A DNA stretch of 5,283 nt, taken from the NCBI GenBank assembly GCA_025362615.1, contig JANYFQ010000600.1, positions 1 to 5,283 on the forward strand, read 5' to 3'. The notes beneath the pieces are model-generated. The model ran no database searches. It was not told the DNA's origin and saw only the letters and a list, made by a program, of their open reading frames with translations. Below, piece after piece: positions 1 to 5,250 of the stretch. Numbering within the stretch: position 1 is the first letter of the stretch; each line of letters opens with the position of its first letter. The DNA comes from Hymenobacter sp. Its GTDB lineage: Bacteria > Bacteroidota > Bacteroidia > Cytophagales > Hymenobacteraceae. A program made the translations under genes and the position numbers.

Positions 1-51
1 GGTTCCATAGCCTTCGGATTGCCGGCAGCTGGTTCCGAAGGCTATGGAACC
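1..51. repeat. Perfect 18-bp inverted repeat at the window start
   Basis: Bases 1-18 (GGTTCCATAGCCTTCGGA) are the exact reverse complement of 34-51, with a 15-nt spacer that contains GCCGGC and CAGCTG. The right arm can also fold locally, because GGTTCC at 31-36 pairs with GGAACC at 46-51, so two mutually exclusive hairpins are possible. No T-tract follows on the + strand, so it does not look like a + strand intrinsic terminator. On the - strand the sequence beyond base 1 is not visible, so a terminator for a convergent or upstream gene cannot be excluded. It could equally be one copy of an interspersed palindromic repeat. Confidence 0.85.
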
Positions 52-63
52 CCGTTGGGGTTC
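47..63. repeat. Small hairpin adjoining the 1-51 palindrome
   Basis: GAACCCC at 47-53 pairs with GGGGTTC at 57-63 around a 3-nt GTT loop. It overlaps the last five bases of the preceding inverted repeat, so the two stems compete. No T-tract follows. Function unknown. Confidence 0.6.
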
Positions 64-277
64 GGGCACCGCGTAACAGCAGCTACTAACAAGCAACAAG
101 CAACGAGAAACAAGAAGCAGCCCGCGTAACACCAGTTATCAGGGATAGCAAACGCCTCATCTCCGCGTATATTTCTTCCAAAATGGCCCCGTATTAAATG
201 AAGGTTTGATGATTTTCTAATCTTCACAATAAAAAAATGCCCGTTTCGTAACGATTGGCTGAATATGGCGGAAATGT
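64..277. other. Non-coding upstream region without a supported gene
   Basis: No credible gene is visible here. Bases about 87-120 are an adenine/purine-rich low-complexity stretch with AACAAGC-type repeats. The 9-mer CCGCGTAAC occurs at 69-77 and 122-130, and the shorter CCGCGTA again at 163-169. From about 178 onward the sequence becomes AT-rich, including an A7 run at 231-237, in sharp contrast to the GC-rich genes, as expected of an upstream regulatory region. An open frame on the - strand crosses this area but resembles no known protein and runs through the hairpin. Confidence 0.6.
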
Positions 278-310
278 TTGCGGATATTTGAAAAATTTTC
301 GATATGTTTG
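278..310 (+). promoter_or_regulatory. Candidate Bacteroidota-type promoter for the M43 protease gene
   Basis: TATGTTTG at 303-310 matches the Bacteroidota -7 consensus TAnnTTTG exactly. TTG at 278-280, within ATGTTTG, could serve as the -33 element with a 22-bp spacer, at the long end of the range described for this phylum. It lies in the AT-rich block and would give a leader of roughly 50 nt before the ATG at 369. The match is short and the DNA is AT-rich, so chance occurrence is possible. Confidence 0.4.
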
Positions 311-368
311 CAATCCCGTTCGCTCGCAAAGTGCGGGACTTCATCAACCAAACCCAACTTCTTTTTTA

Positions 369-2126
369 ATGAACCAGAAATTTTACGCGCTCGGCCTCGG
401 CCTTTCGGTCCTCGCCCTCAACGCTGCTCAGGCCCAGGATGCCCAGCGTCAGGCCCAGTCTCTTGTTCCGCGCCGCACTTGCGCCGCCGTCGAGGTCCTC
501 AACAACCAACTGGCCGCTGACCCCGGCCTCGCCCAGGCCCGCACCGCTATCGAGCGCCAAACAGCCAGCTTCGTAGCGAACGCCGCCAACACGGCTCAGC
601 GTGGTGCGGCAGCCATTTCGGTTACCATTCCGGTCGTGGTTCACGTGGTGTACGGCACGGCGGCCGAGAACATCTCGGATGCTCAAATTGCCTCGCAGAT
701 TGCGACGCTGAACGAAGATTTTCACAAACTGAACGCCGATGCCGGCTCCGTGCCGGCTGCTTTCGCGGGCTTGGCGGCCGACCCTGGAATCCAATTCGTA
801 CTCGCCAAGCGCGACCCCAACGGCCTTGCCACCACGGGCATTGACCGGAAATCGCAGGCAGCCCCGTCGGGCGGCTGGGGCACCAACGATGCCATTAAGA
901 AAACGGCTAACGGCGGCGTAGCCCCCTGGGATGCCACCAAGTACCTCAACTTTTGGGTTGGTACCATCGGCGGCGGCATTCTGGGCTACGCCCAGTTCCC
1001 AGGCGGCCCGGTCAGCACCGACGGCGTGGTCATCAGCCCCACGTATTTCGGCCGCACCGGCTCCGTGACGGCTCCGTACAACCTGGGTCGCACTGCCAGC
1101 CACGAAGTGGGCCACTGGCTGAACCTGAACCACATCTGGGGCGATGACAACGGTGCCTGCTCCGGCACCGACAACGTGAGCGACACCCCTAACCAGGGGG
1201 CTGAGAATTACGGCAAGCCCGCCTTCCCCAAAGTGTCGTGTTCGAACGGCCCCAACGGCGATATGTTCATGAACTACATGGACTACGTGGACGACAATGC
1301 CATGTTCATGTTCAGCACCGGCCAGAGCAACCGCATGAACGCCCTGTTTGCCGCTGGCGGTGCCCGCGTGGGCCTGCTCACCTCGCAAGGAGGCGTAGCT
1401 CCCGGCACCACGCCGCCGCCCACCACCGTTACCTACTGCGCCAGCAAAGGCACCAACGTGGCCTACGAGTACATCGACCTCGTTAGCCTCGGCAGCATCA
1501 ACCGCACCTCGGGTGCTGATGCCGGTTACTACAACGGCACGGCCCTGAGCACCACCGTGGCCGCTGGCAGCAGCCAGACCATCAGCTTTTCGGCTGGCTT
1601 CGTGGGCACCGCTTACTCCGAGTACGTGAAAATTTACGCCGACTGGAACAAGAACGGCGTGTTCACCGATGCCGGCGAAACCATCGTGAGTGCCGCTGCC
1701 AGCAGTGCCGCTACCACCCGCACGGCCACCTTCACGGTGCCAGTTGGGGCCAAAAACGGGGCCACCCGCCTGCGCGTGGTGCTCAGCGACAACGCTGCCA
1801 CTGCTAGCTGCGGTACTTACAGCTACGGCGAAACCGAGGATTATACCCTCAACGTAACCGGTGGCGTGGCCCGCACTGCCGCCACCACCCTGGCCGCCAA
1901 CACGCTCAGCGTATATCCCAACCCCGCTACCACGGTGCTGAACCTGGTGCGTACCGATGGCGAAACCCGCCCTACAGTGCGCGTGAGCGACCTGAGCGGT
2001 AACGAAATGCGCGGTACGGCCCTCAATGGCAACGCCCTCGACATTGCTGCGCTGCCCAAGGGCACGTATATGCTCACCGTGAACGACGGCAAAACCGTTT
2101 CGCACCAGCGGTTTGTGAAGGAGTAG
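369..2126 (+). CDS. Secreted M43-family zinc metalloprotease with GEVED and T9SS sorting domains
   Basis: A 585-aa predicted extracellular endopeptidase of the pappalysin/cytophagalysin type. Residues 1-23 form a signal peptide with an AQAQ end, which fixes the start at 369; the frame stays open upstream to 255, but that extension would bury the signal. A propeptide-like segment follows, with RRTC at 35-38, whose Cys38 could act as a cysteine switch (inference). The catalytic zinc site is HEVGHWLNLNH at 245-255: His245, His249 and His255 as ligands, Glu246 as base. The Met-turn is MNYMDY at 301-306, followed by the MFSTGQ segment at 314-319. A Pro/Thr-rich linker (about 344-354) leads to a GEVED domain, about 357-496, ending in GETEDY, with Cys357 and Cys481 as a possible disulfide. 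Residues about 511-585 are a type A T9SS sorting domain (SVYPNPATT, GTYMLTV, terminal RFVKE), so the protein should cross the outer membrane by T9SS and be released or surface-anchored. Asn252 replaces the usual Gly of HEXXHXXGXXH. No Shine-Dalgarno is visible. Substrate unknown. Confidence 0.93.
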   Translation: MNQKFYALGLGLSVLALNAAQAQDAQRQAQSLVPRRTCAAVEVLNNQLAADPGLAQARTAIERQTASFVANAANTAQRGAAAISVTIPVVVHVVYGTAAENISDAQIASQIATLNEDFHKLNADAGSVPAAFAGLAADPGIQFVLAKRDPNGLATTGIDRKSQAAPSGGWGTNDAIKKTANGGVAPWDATKYLNFWVGTIGGGILGYAQFPGGPVSTDGVVISPTYFGRTGSVTAPYNLGRTASHEVGHWLNLNHIWGDDNGACSGTDNVSDTPNQGAENYGKPAFPKVSCSNGPNGDMFMNYMDYVDDNAMFMFSTGQSNRMNALFAAGGARVGLLTSQGGVAPGTTPPPTTVTYCASKGTNVAYEYIDLVSLGSINRTSGADAGYYNGTALSTTVAAGSSQTISFSAGFVGTAYSEYVKIYADWNKNGVFTDAGETIVSAAASSAATTRTATFTVPVGAKNGATRLRVVLSDNAATASCGTYSYGETEDYTLNVTGGVARTAATTLAANTLSVYPNPATTVLNLVRTDGETRPTVRVSDLSGNEMRGTALNGNALDIAALPKGTYMLTVNDGKTVSHQRFVKE

Positions 2127-2146
2127 CGGTTAAAAAATTATGTTAA

Positions 2147-2204
2147 TGAGCGAGTGAGTGGGTGGTTTTCAATGAGTGAGTGAGCGAATGAGTGGATGAG
2201 TGAA
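2147..2204 (+). repeat. Degenerate TGAGTGAA octamer array
   Basis: Two diverged units (TGAGCGAG, TGAGTGGG) occupy 2147-2162. After a 10-nt interruption, four more occupy 2173-2204: TGAGTGAG, TGAGCGAA, TGAGTGGA, TGAGTGAA. The array starts 20 nt after the protease stop codon. It is the reverse complement, in degenerate form, of the array at 2258-2297. Confidence 0.85.
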
Positions 2205-2291
2205 TTATTAGTTGGCAATGCGTCGCCAAACGCCAGCAAACGTAACCGCACTATCAATTCACTCATTCACTCATTCACTCATTCACTCATT
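2171..2291. repeat. Long inverted repeat formed by the two octamer arrays
   Basis: Bases 2171-2206 pair with 2256-2291 (36-bp arms). There are three departures from perfect pairing, two of which would be G-U wobbles in the + strand RNA and one a C-A mismatch. The 49-nt loop (2207-2255) has its own small stem, TTGGC 2212-2216 with GCCAA 2225-2229. The structure lies in the predicted 3' UTR of the protease mRNA, upstream of the terminator, so it could affect mRNA decay (inference). It may instead simply be an inverted duplication of a microsatellite. Confidence 0.75.
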
Positions 2292-2297
2292 CACTCA
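2258..2297 (+). repeat. Five perfect tandem TTCACTCA octamers
   Basis: Exact 8-bp units run at 2258, 2266, 2274, 2282 and 2290, 40 bp in all, with no spacers. The following bases, CTG, lead directly into the terminator. The perfection of this array against the degeneracy of its inverted partner suggests recent slippage expansion or homogenisation. It is too short-period and unspaced to be CRISPR. Confidence 0.95.
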
Positions 2298-2300
2298 CTG

Positions 2301-2337
2301 AAAAACAGGCCCGCCGTTTCGGTGGGCCTGTTTTTTT
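2301..2337 (+). terminator. Intrinsic terminator after the protease gene
   Basis: The stem ACAGGCCCGCC at 2305-2315 pairs with GGTGGGCCTGT at 2321-2331 (one G-U), around a GTTTC loop in which G2316-C2320 may also pair. The loop side is followed by T7 at 2331-2337. An A5 run at 2301-2305 precedes the stem, so the hairpin can extend by A-T pairs and could also work on the - strand. It lies 174 nt after the protease stop and ends only 13 nt before the next start codon, separating the two transcription units. Confidence 0.92.
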
Positions 2338-2338
2338 G

Positions 2339-2346
2339 TAGCTTCG
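2339..2346 (+). promoter_or_regulatory. Possible -7 promoter box of the SixA-like gene
   Basis: TAGCTTCG differs from the Bacteroidota TAnnTTTG box at one position. It sits 4 nt before the ATG at 2351, an arrangement seen in this phylum for transcripts with almost no leader. A weak -33 candidate, TTTC at 2317-2320, would lie inside the terminator loop with an 18-bp spacer, so promoter and terminator would overlap. Tentative: the box is imperfect, but a strong terminator immediately upstream means the gene needs some nearby promoter or read-through. Confidence 0.35.
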
Positions 2347-2350
2347 CCCC

Positions 2351-2848
2351 ATGAAAACGCTGTATTTGCTTCGCCACGCCAAGTCAAGCTGGAGTTTTGA
2401 CGATTTAAGCGACCACGACCGCCCCCTCAACGGGCGCGGACGCGACGACGCCCCCCACATGGGGCAGGCGTTGCACAAGCGGGGCATTCTGCCCGATATT
2501 GTGCTGGCTTCGTCGGCAGTGCGGGCTTTGAGCACCGCCGTGCTCGTGACCCGCGAAATGGGCTACCCGCACGATAAGATTCGCGTCGAACCGGCTATCT
2601 ACCAGGCCGATGTGCCTACTTTATTGGGCATTGTTCACAGCCTGCCCGCTGGGGCCGAGTCAGCAATGCTCGTGGGCCATAACCCTACCTTTACCGATTT
2701 GGCCAACGAACTTTCGCCTGCTTCGCCCATCCAGGAAATGCCCACGGCCGGCGTAGTGTGCTTGCGCTTTGCAGTGGACAATTGGGCCGAAGCAGCCCGC
2801 AAAAATGCCGAGTTTTATTTCTTCGATTACCCCAAAAACGGAGAATAG
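2351..2848 (+). CDS. SixA-type histidine phosphatase (histidine phosphatase superfamily, branch 1)
   Basis: A 165-aa cytoplasmic protein, close to the usual length of E. coli SixA. The N-terminus MKTLYLLRHAKSSW carries the RH(G/A) signature, with Arg8 and nucleophilic His9, which is phosphorylated during catalysis. Around 18-31 the DLSDHDRPLNGRGR segment is the family's typical LxDxxRPLxxRG-like stretch. Arg58 in ASSAVRALSTA corresponds to the phosphate-binding Arg of SSxAxRAxxTA, and VGHNP at 108-112 gives the second catalytic His110. SixA proteins dephosphorylate phosphohistidine on HPt or phosphotransfer proteins (known for E. coli); the substrate here cannot be deduced, and small-molecule phosphatase activity is possible. 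No signal peptide or membrane segment is visible. The ATG at 2351 begins directly at the conserved beta strand, leaving no room for a later start. No Shine-Dalgarno is visible; the preceding terminator is 13 nt away. The next gene is polyphosphate kinase, 352 bp downstream. Confidence 0.9.
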   Translation: MKTLYLLRHAKSSWSFDDLSDHDRPLNGRGRDDAPHMGQALHKRGILPDIVLASSAVRALSTAVLVTREMGYPHDKIRVEPAIYQADVPTLLGIVHSLPAGAESAMLVGHNPTFTDLANELSPASPIQEMPTAGVVCLRFAVDNWAEAARKNAEFYFFDYPKNGE

Positions 2849-2852
2849 ATAC

Positions 2853-3043
2853 TACGCGGTTGGCGGCGGTTGGCGCGGGCCTCCTGGCCCGTGCCGCCTA
2901 CTAGCGGGCCTCTGGCCCACACCCCAGGCCGAAATCGTTGGGGGTTGTCCAACGCAAGTCGTTCAACGATTGGGGGCCAGAGGCCCCCAAGTAGGCGGCA
3001 CGGGCCAGGAGGCCCGCGCCAAAACCGCGTAGCCAACCGCGTA
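2853..3043. repeat. Nested REPIN-like palindrome between the SixA-like gene and ppk1
   Basis: The core inverted repeat pairs 2870-2902 with 2990-3022 perfectly over 33 bp. It continues inward to 2918/2974 with two mismatches, giving 49-bp arms. Each arm contains two local hairpins: outer 2872-2895 and 2997-3020 (10-bp stem with one G-T, 4-nt loop), inner 2906-2918 and 2972-2988 (GGCC-TCT-GGCC type). GTAG lies 2 nt 5' of the outer hairpin in both orientations (2991-2994 on +, 2901-2898 on -), the layout of REP sequences. The centre has another stem, AATCGTTG 2933-2940 with CAACGATT 2964-2971. Outermost, TACGCGGTTGGC at 2853-2864 pairs with 3032-3043. It begins 4 nt after the SixA-like stop codon. 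No transposase is present in the window; naming it a REP pair is inference from structure. Confidence 0.8.
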
Positions 3044-3087
3044 ACTTCCGCAGACAAGGCAGCGGGGTTTTTATCTCGACGGATGGG

Positions 3088-3121
3088 CATCGGCCGTAGC
3101 TCTACGTAAGCACTCCCGATG
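3088..3121. repeat. Minor nested stem upstream of ppk1
   Basis: CATCGG at 3088-3093 pairs with CCGATG at 3116-3121. Within it CGTAG at 3095-3099 pairs with CTACG at 3102-3106 around a 2-nt loop, which is too tight to form fully. Function unknown; the length is compatible with chance. Confidence 0.3.
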
Positions 3122-3128
3122 AATTACG

Positions 3129-3161
3129 CGCCCCCGGCCACAATTCGGGGTGCGGGTTTTT
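3129..3161 (+). terminator. Terminator-like hairpin in the ppk1 upstream region
   Basis: CGCCCCCG at 3129-3136 pairs with CGGGG at 3146-3150 and GCG at 3152-3154, with T3151 bulged and a 9-nt loop. GG and then T5 (3157-3161) follow. It ends 39 nt before the ppk1 start. It could terminate transcripts coming from the SixA-like gene or act as an attenuator in a ppk1 leader. Direction + is supported by the T-run; none is present on the other side. The short T-tract and bulge make it weaker than the one at 2301-2337. Confidence 0.55.
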
Positions 3162-3200
3162 GCGCTGCAAAGCATTCGCCTTTAATCCATTCTGCCTTTT

Positions 3201-5243
3201 ATGCAAACCCTTGCCCGCGACCTGAGCTGGCTGCGCTTCAACGCCCGCGTACTCCAGGAAGCCCAAAGCCCCACGGTGCCGCTGCTCGAACGCCTGAAAT
3301 TTCTGGCCATCTTCAGCAGCAACCTGGACGAGTTTTTTAAGGTGCGCGTGGCCACGTTGCGTCGGTTGGCCCAGCTCAAAAAGAAAACCCGCGCCCGCCT
3401 CACCGAGCCGCCCCGCCGGACGCTCAAGGCCGTGCTGGCCGAAGTAAACCAGCAGCAGGCCGATTTTGGCCACACTTTCCGCGAGCTGTTGCTGCCGGCC
3501 TTGCGGGCCGAGCGCATTCACCTCTGCGCCCCCGACGAGCTGAGCGCCGAACAGCAAGCGTGGGTGCGGGCCTATTTTCAGGAGCACGTTGCGGCCCTGC
3601 TCACGCCCGTTGCGCTGGACGATGCCCTGCCCGAGCTGTTCCTGAAAGACCAGGCCGTGTACCTCACGCTGCACCTCACCGAACCCACCGCTGCCGGCCT
3701 CCCCGCCGCGCAGGTAGCGGTGCTGGAGTTGCCCACCAAGCGCCACGGCGGCCGCTTCGTGCGCCTGCCCGACACTGGCGACGACCGCTACGTGGTGTTT
3801 CTCGATGATGTCGTGCGCTGCGGCGTGGCCGATTTATTTCCGACCTACGGCCGCGTGACGGTCAATTCCATCAAGCTCTCGCGCGATGCCGAGCTGGATA
3901 TTGACGAGGAAGTGCCGGGCGACGTGATGGAAAAAATCCGGCGCAGCGTGGCCAAACGCGCCACCGGCTACCCCGCCCGCCTCCTCTACGACCCCGAACT
4001 GCCGGCCGCCGTGCTGGCCGCCATCCAGCAGAAAACCGGCATCACCGACGAGGCCCTGGTGGTGGGCAGCCGCTACCATAATTTCCGCGATTTTTTCGGT
4101 TTTCCCAACTTCGGCGAAGCCCGCCTGGCCTACCCCCGGCAGTTGCCGGTGCCGCACCGCACCCTGCCGCGCACGGGGAGCCTGCTAGCCGCCATTGCCG
4201 CCCGCGACCACCTCCTGCACCCGCCCTACCACAGCTTCGACTACGTGACGCGCCTGCTGCGCGAAGCCGCCCGCGACCCCCGCGTGTCGGCCATCCGCAT
4301 CACGCTCTACCGCGTGGCCGACAAAAGCGCCGTGGCCAAAGCCCTGCTCAAAGCCGCCCGCAACGGCAAGCAGGTCACGGCCGTTATCGAGCTGAAGGCC
4401 CGCTTCGATGAGGAATCCAACCTGTACTGGGCCGAAAAACTGCAACGCGCCGGGGCGCAGGTCGTCCTCACGCCGCCCGAGTTGAAGTGCCATGCCAAAC
4501 TGCTGCTAATTGCCCGCCGCGAAGCCGACGAAACCACCCGCCACTACGCCTACCTCAGCACCGGCAACTTCAACGAAGCCACCAGTCAGGTGTACACCGA
4601 CCACGGCCTGTTCACGGCCGACGAGCGGCTGACCACCGAAGTGGCCGCCACCTTCGCCTACCTCGCCGACCCCGCCGCCGGTCCGCCCGCCTTGCAACAC
4701 CTGTTGGTAGCGCCGTTTGGCCTGAAAACCAGCCTCGAAGCACTCATTGATTTCGAAATAAAGGAAGCCAAAAAAGGCCGTCCGGCCGCCATCATCGTTA
4801 AAATAAACGCCCTCGAACACCCCGGTATGATGCAGCGCCTCTACGCCGCCAGCGCCGCCGGTGTACAAATTGAGCTGATTGTGCGCGGCATCGGCTGCCT
4901 GCTGCCCGGCCAGAAAGGATTGAGCGAAAACATCCGCCAGCGCAGCCTTGTGGACCGCTACCTGGAGCACAGCCGGGTGTACGTGTTTGGCCACGGTGGC
5001 ACGGAAAAAGTCTATTTATCATCGGCCGATTGGATGACCCGCAACCTCGAACGCCGCGTCGAAGTCGCCTTTCCCCTGCTCGACGAAACACTACGGGCCG
5101 AAGTGCGCCAACTCCTCGATTTTCAGCGCCACGACAACGTGAAAGCCCGCGATTTCGACAATAATTTTATTGCCCCAACCTCCGGCGAAAAGCCCCTGCG
5201 GGCCCAAACCGAAACCCGCCGCTGGCTGAAATCCCGCCGGTAG
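3201..5243 (+). CDS. ppk1: Polyphosphate kinase 1
   Basis: A 680-aa, full-length PPK1, which reversibly transfers the ATP gamma-phosphate to inorganic polyphosphate via a phosphohistidine. The N domain starts with RDLSWLRFNARVL (6-18) and PLLERLKFLAIFSSNLDEFF (27-46), where Asn41 matches the ATP-contacting Asn of E. coli PPK. The middle (head) domain covers roughly 105-310, with the KRATGYPARLLYD segment near its end. The two phospholipase D-like C domains follow. Arg371 (ITLYR) and Arg401 (ARFDEE) match the E. coli Mg/phosphate-binding arginines. CHAKLLL gives His431, the autophosphorylated residue (E. coli His435). YLEHSRVYVF gives His590 (E. coli His592), followed by VYLSSADWMTRNLERRVE. 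Tyr451 in YAYLSTGNFNEA stands where E. coli has His454. The start at 3201 suits the family, whose conserved block begins a few residues in. No Shine-Dalgarno or clear -7 box is seen upstream. Expected at the cytoplasmic side of the membrane. The SixA-like neighbour suggests a phosphate-related locus, but co-transcription is doubtful because of the palindrome and hairpin between them. Confidence 0.97.
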   Translation: MQTLARDLSWLRFNARVLQEAQSPTVPLLERLKFLAIFSSNLDEFFKVRVATLRRLAQLKKKTRARLTEPPRRTLKAVLAEVNQQQADFGHTFRELLLPALRAERIHLCAPDELSAEQQAWVRAYFQEHVAALLTPVALDDALPELFLKDQAVYLTLHLTEPTAAGLPAAQVAVLELPTKRHGGRFVRLPDTGDDRYVVFLDDVVRCGVADLFPTYGRVTVNSIKLSRDAELDIDEEVPGDVMEKIRRSVAKRATGYPARLLYDPELPAAVLAAIQQKTGITDEALVVGSRYHNFRDFFGFPNFGEARLAYPRQLPVPHRTLPRTGSLLAAIAARDHLLHPPYHSFDYVTRLLREAARDPRVSAIRITLYRVADKSAVAKALLKAARNGKQVTAVIELKARFDEESNLYWAEKLQRAGAQVVLTPPELKCHAKLLLIARREADETTRHYAYLSTGNFNEATSQVYTDHGLFTADERLTTEVAATFAYLADPAAGPPALQHLLVAPFGLKTSLEALIDFEIKEAKKGRPAAIIVKINALEHPGMMQRLYAASAAGVQIELIVRGIGCLLPGQKGLSENIRQRSLVDRYLEHSRVYVFGHGGTEKVYLSSADWMTRNLERRVEVAFPLLDETLRAEVRQLLDFQRHDNVKARDFDNNFIAPTSGEKPLRAQTETRRWLKSRR

Positions 5244-5250
5244 GCCAGTG

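Noticed and set aside
218..225. TAATCTTC as a second promoter box
   Set aside because: Two mismatches to TAnnTTTG and the nearest TTTG is only 9 bp upstream, too close for a -33 element.
42..347. 101-aa open frame on the - strand upstream of the protease
   Set aside because: Most of it is AT-rich regulatory-type DNA, it runs into the 47-63 hairpin, and the translation shows no known motif. A hydrophobic stretch near its end is not enough to call a gene.
255..368. N-terminal extension of the protease to an earlier ATG
   Set aside because: It would place 38 residues before a clear signal peptide and would include the candidate promoter; the ATG at 369 is preferred.
366..2105. 579-aa open frame on the - strand opposite the protease
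   Set aside because: It is the antisense shadow of a strongly supported GC-rich gene; its translation is Gly/Ala/Val/His-rich with no recognisable domain.
2258..2297. CRISPR array
   Set aside because: The units are 8 bp and directly adjacent with no spacers; this is a microsatellite.
2769..3109. Open frames on both strands through the 2853-3043 palindrome
   Set aside because: They arise from stop-free GC-rich inverted repeat sequence; the two strands give near-identical peptides because of the palindrome, not because of coding.
4506..4994. 162-aa and other - strand open frames inside ppk1
   Set aside because: They are antisense shadows of the well-conserved ppk1 reading frame.
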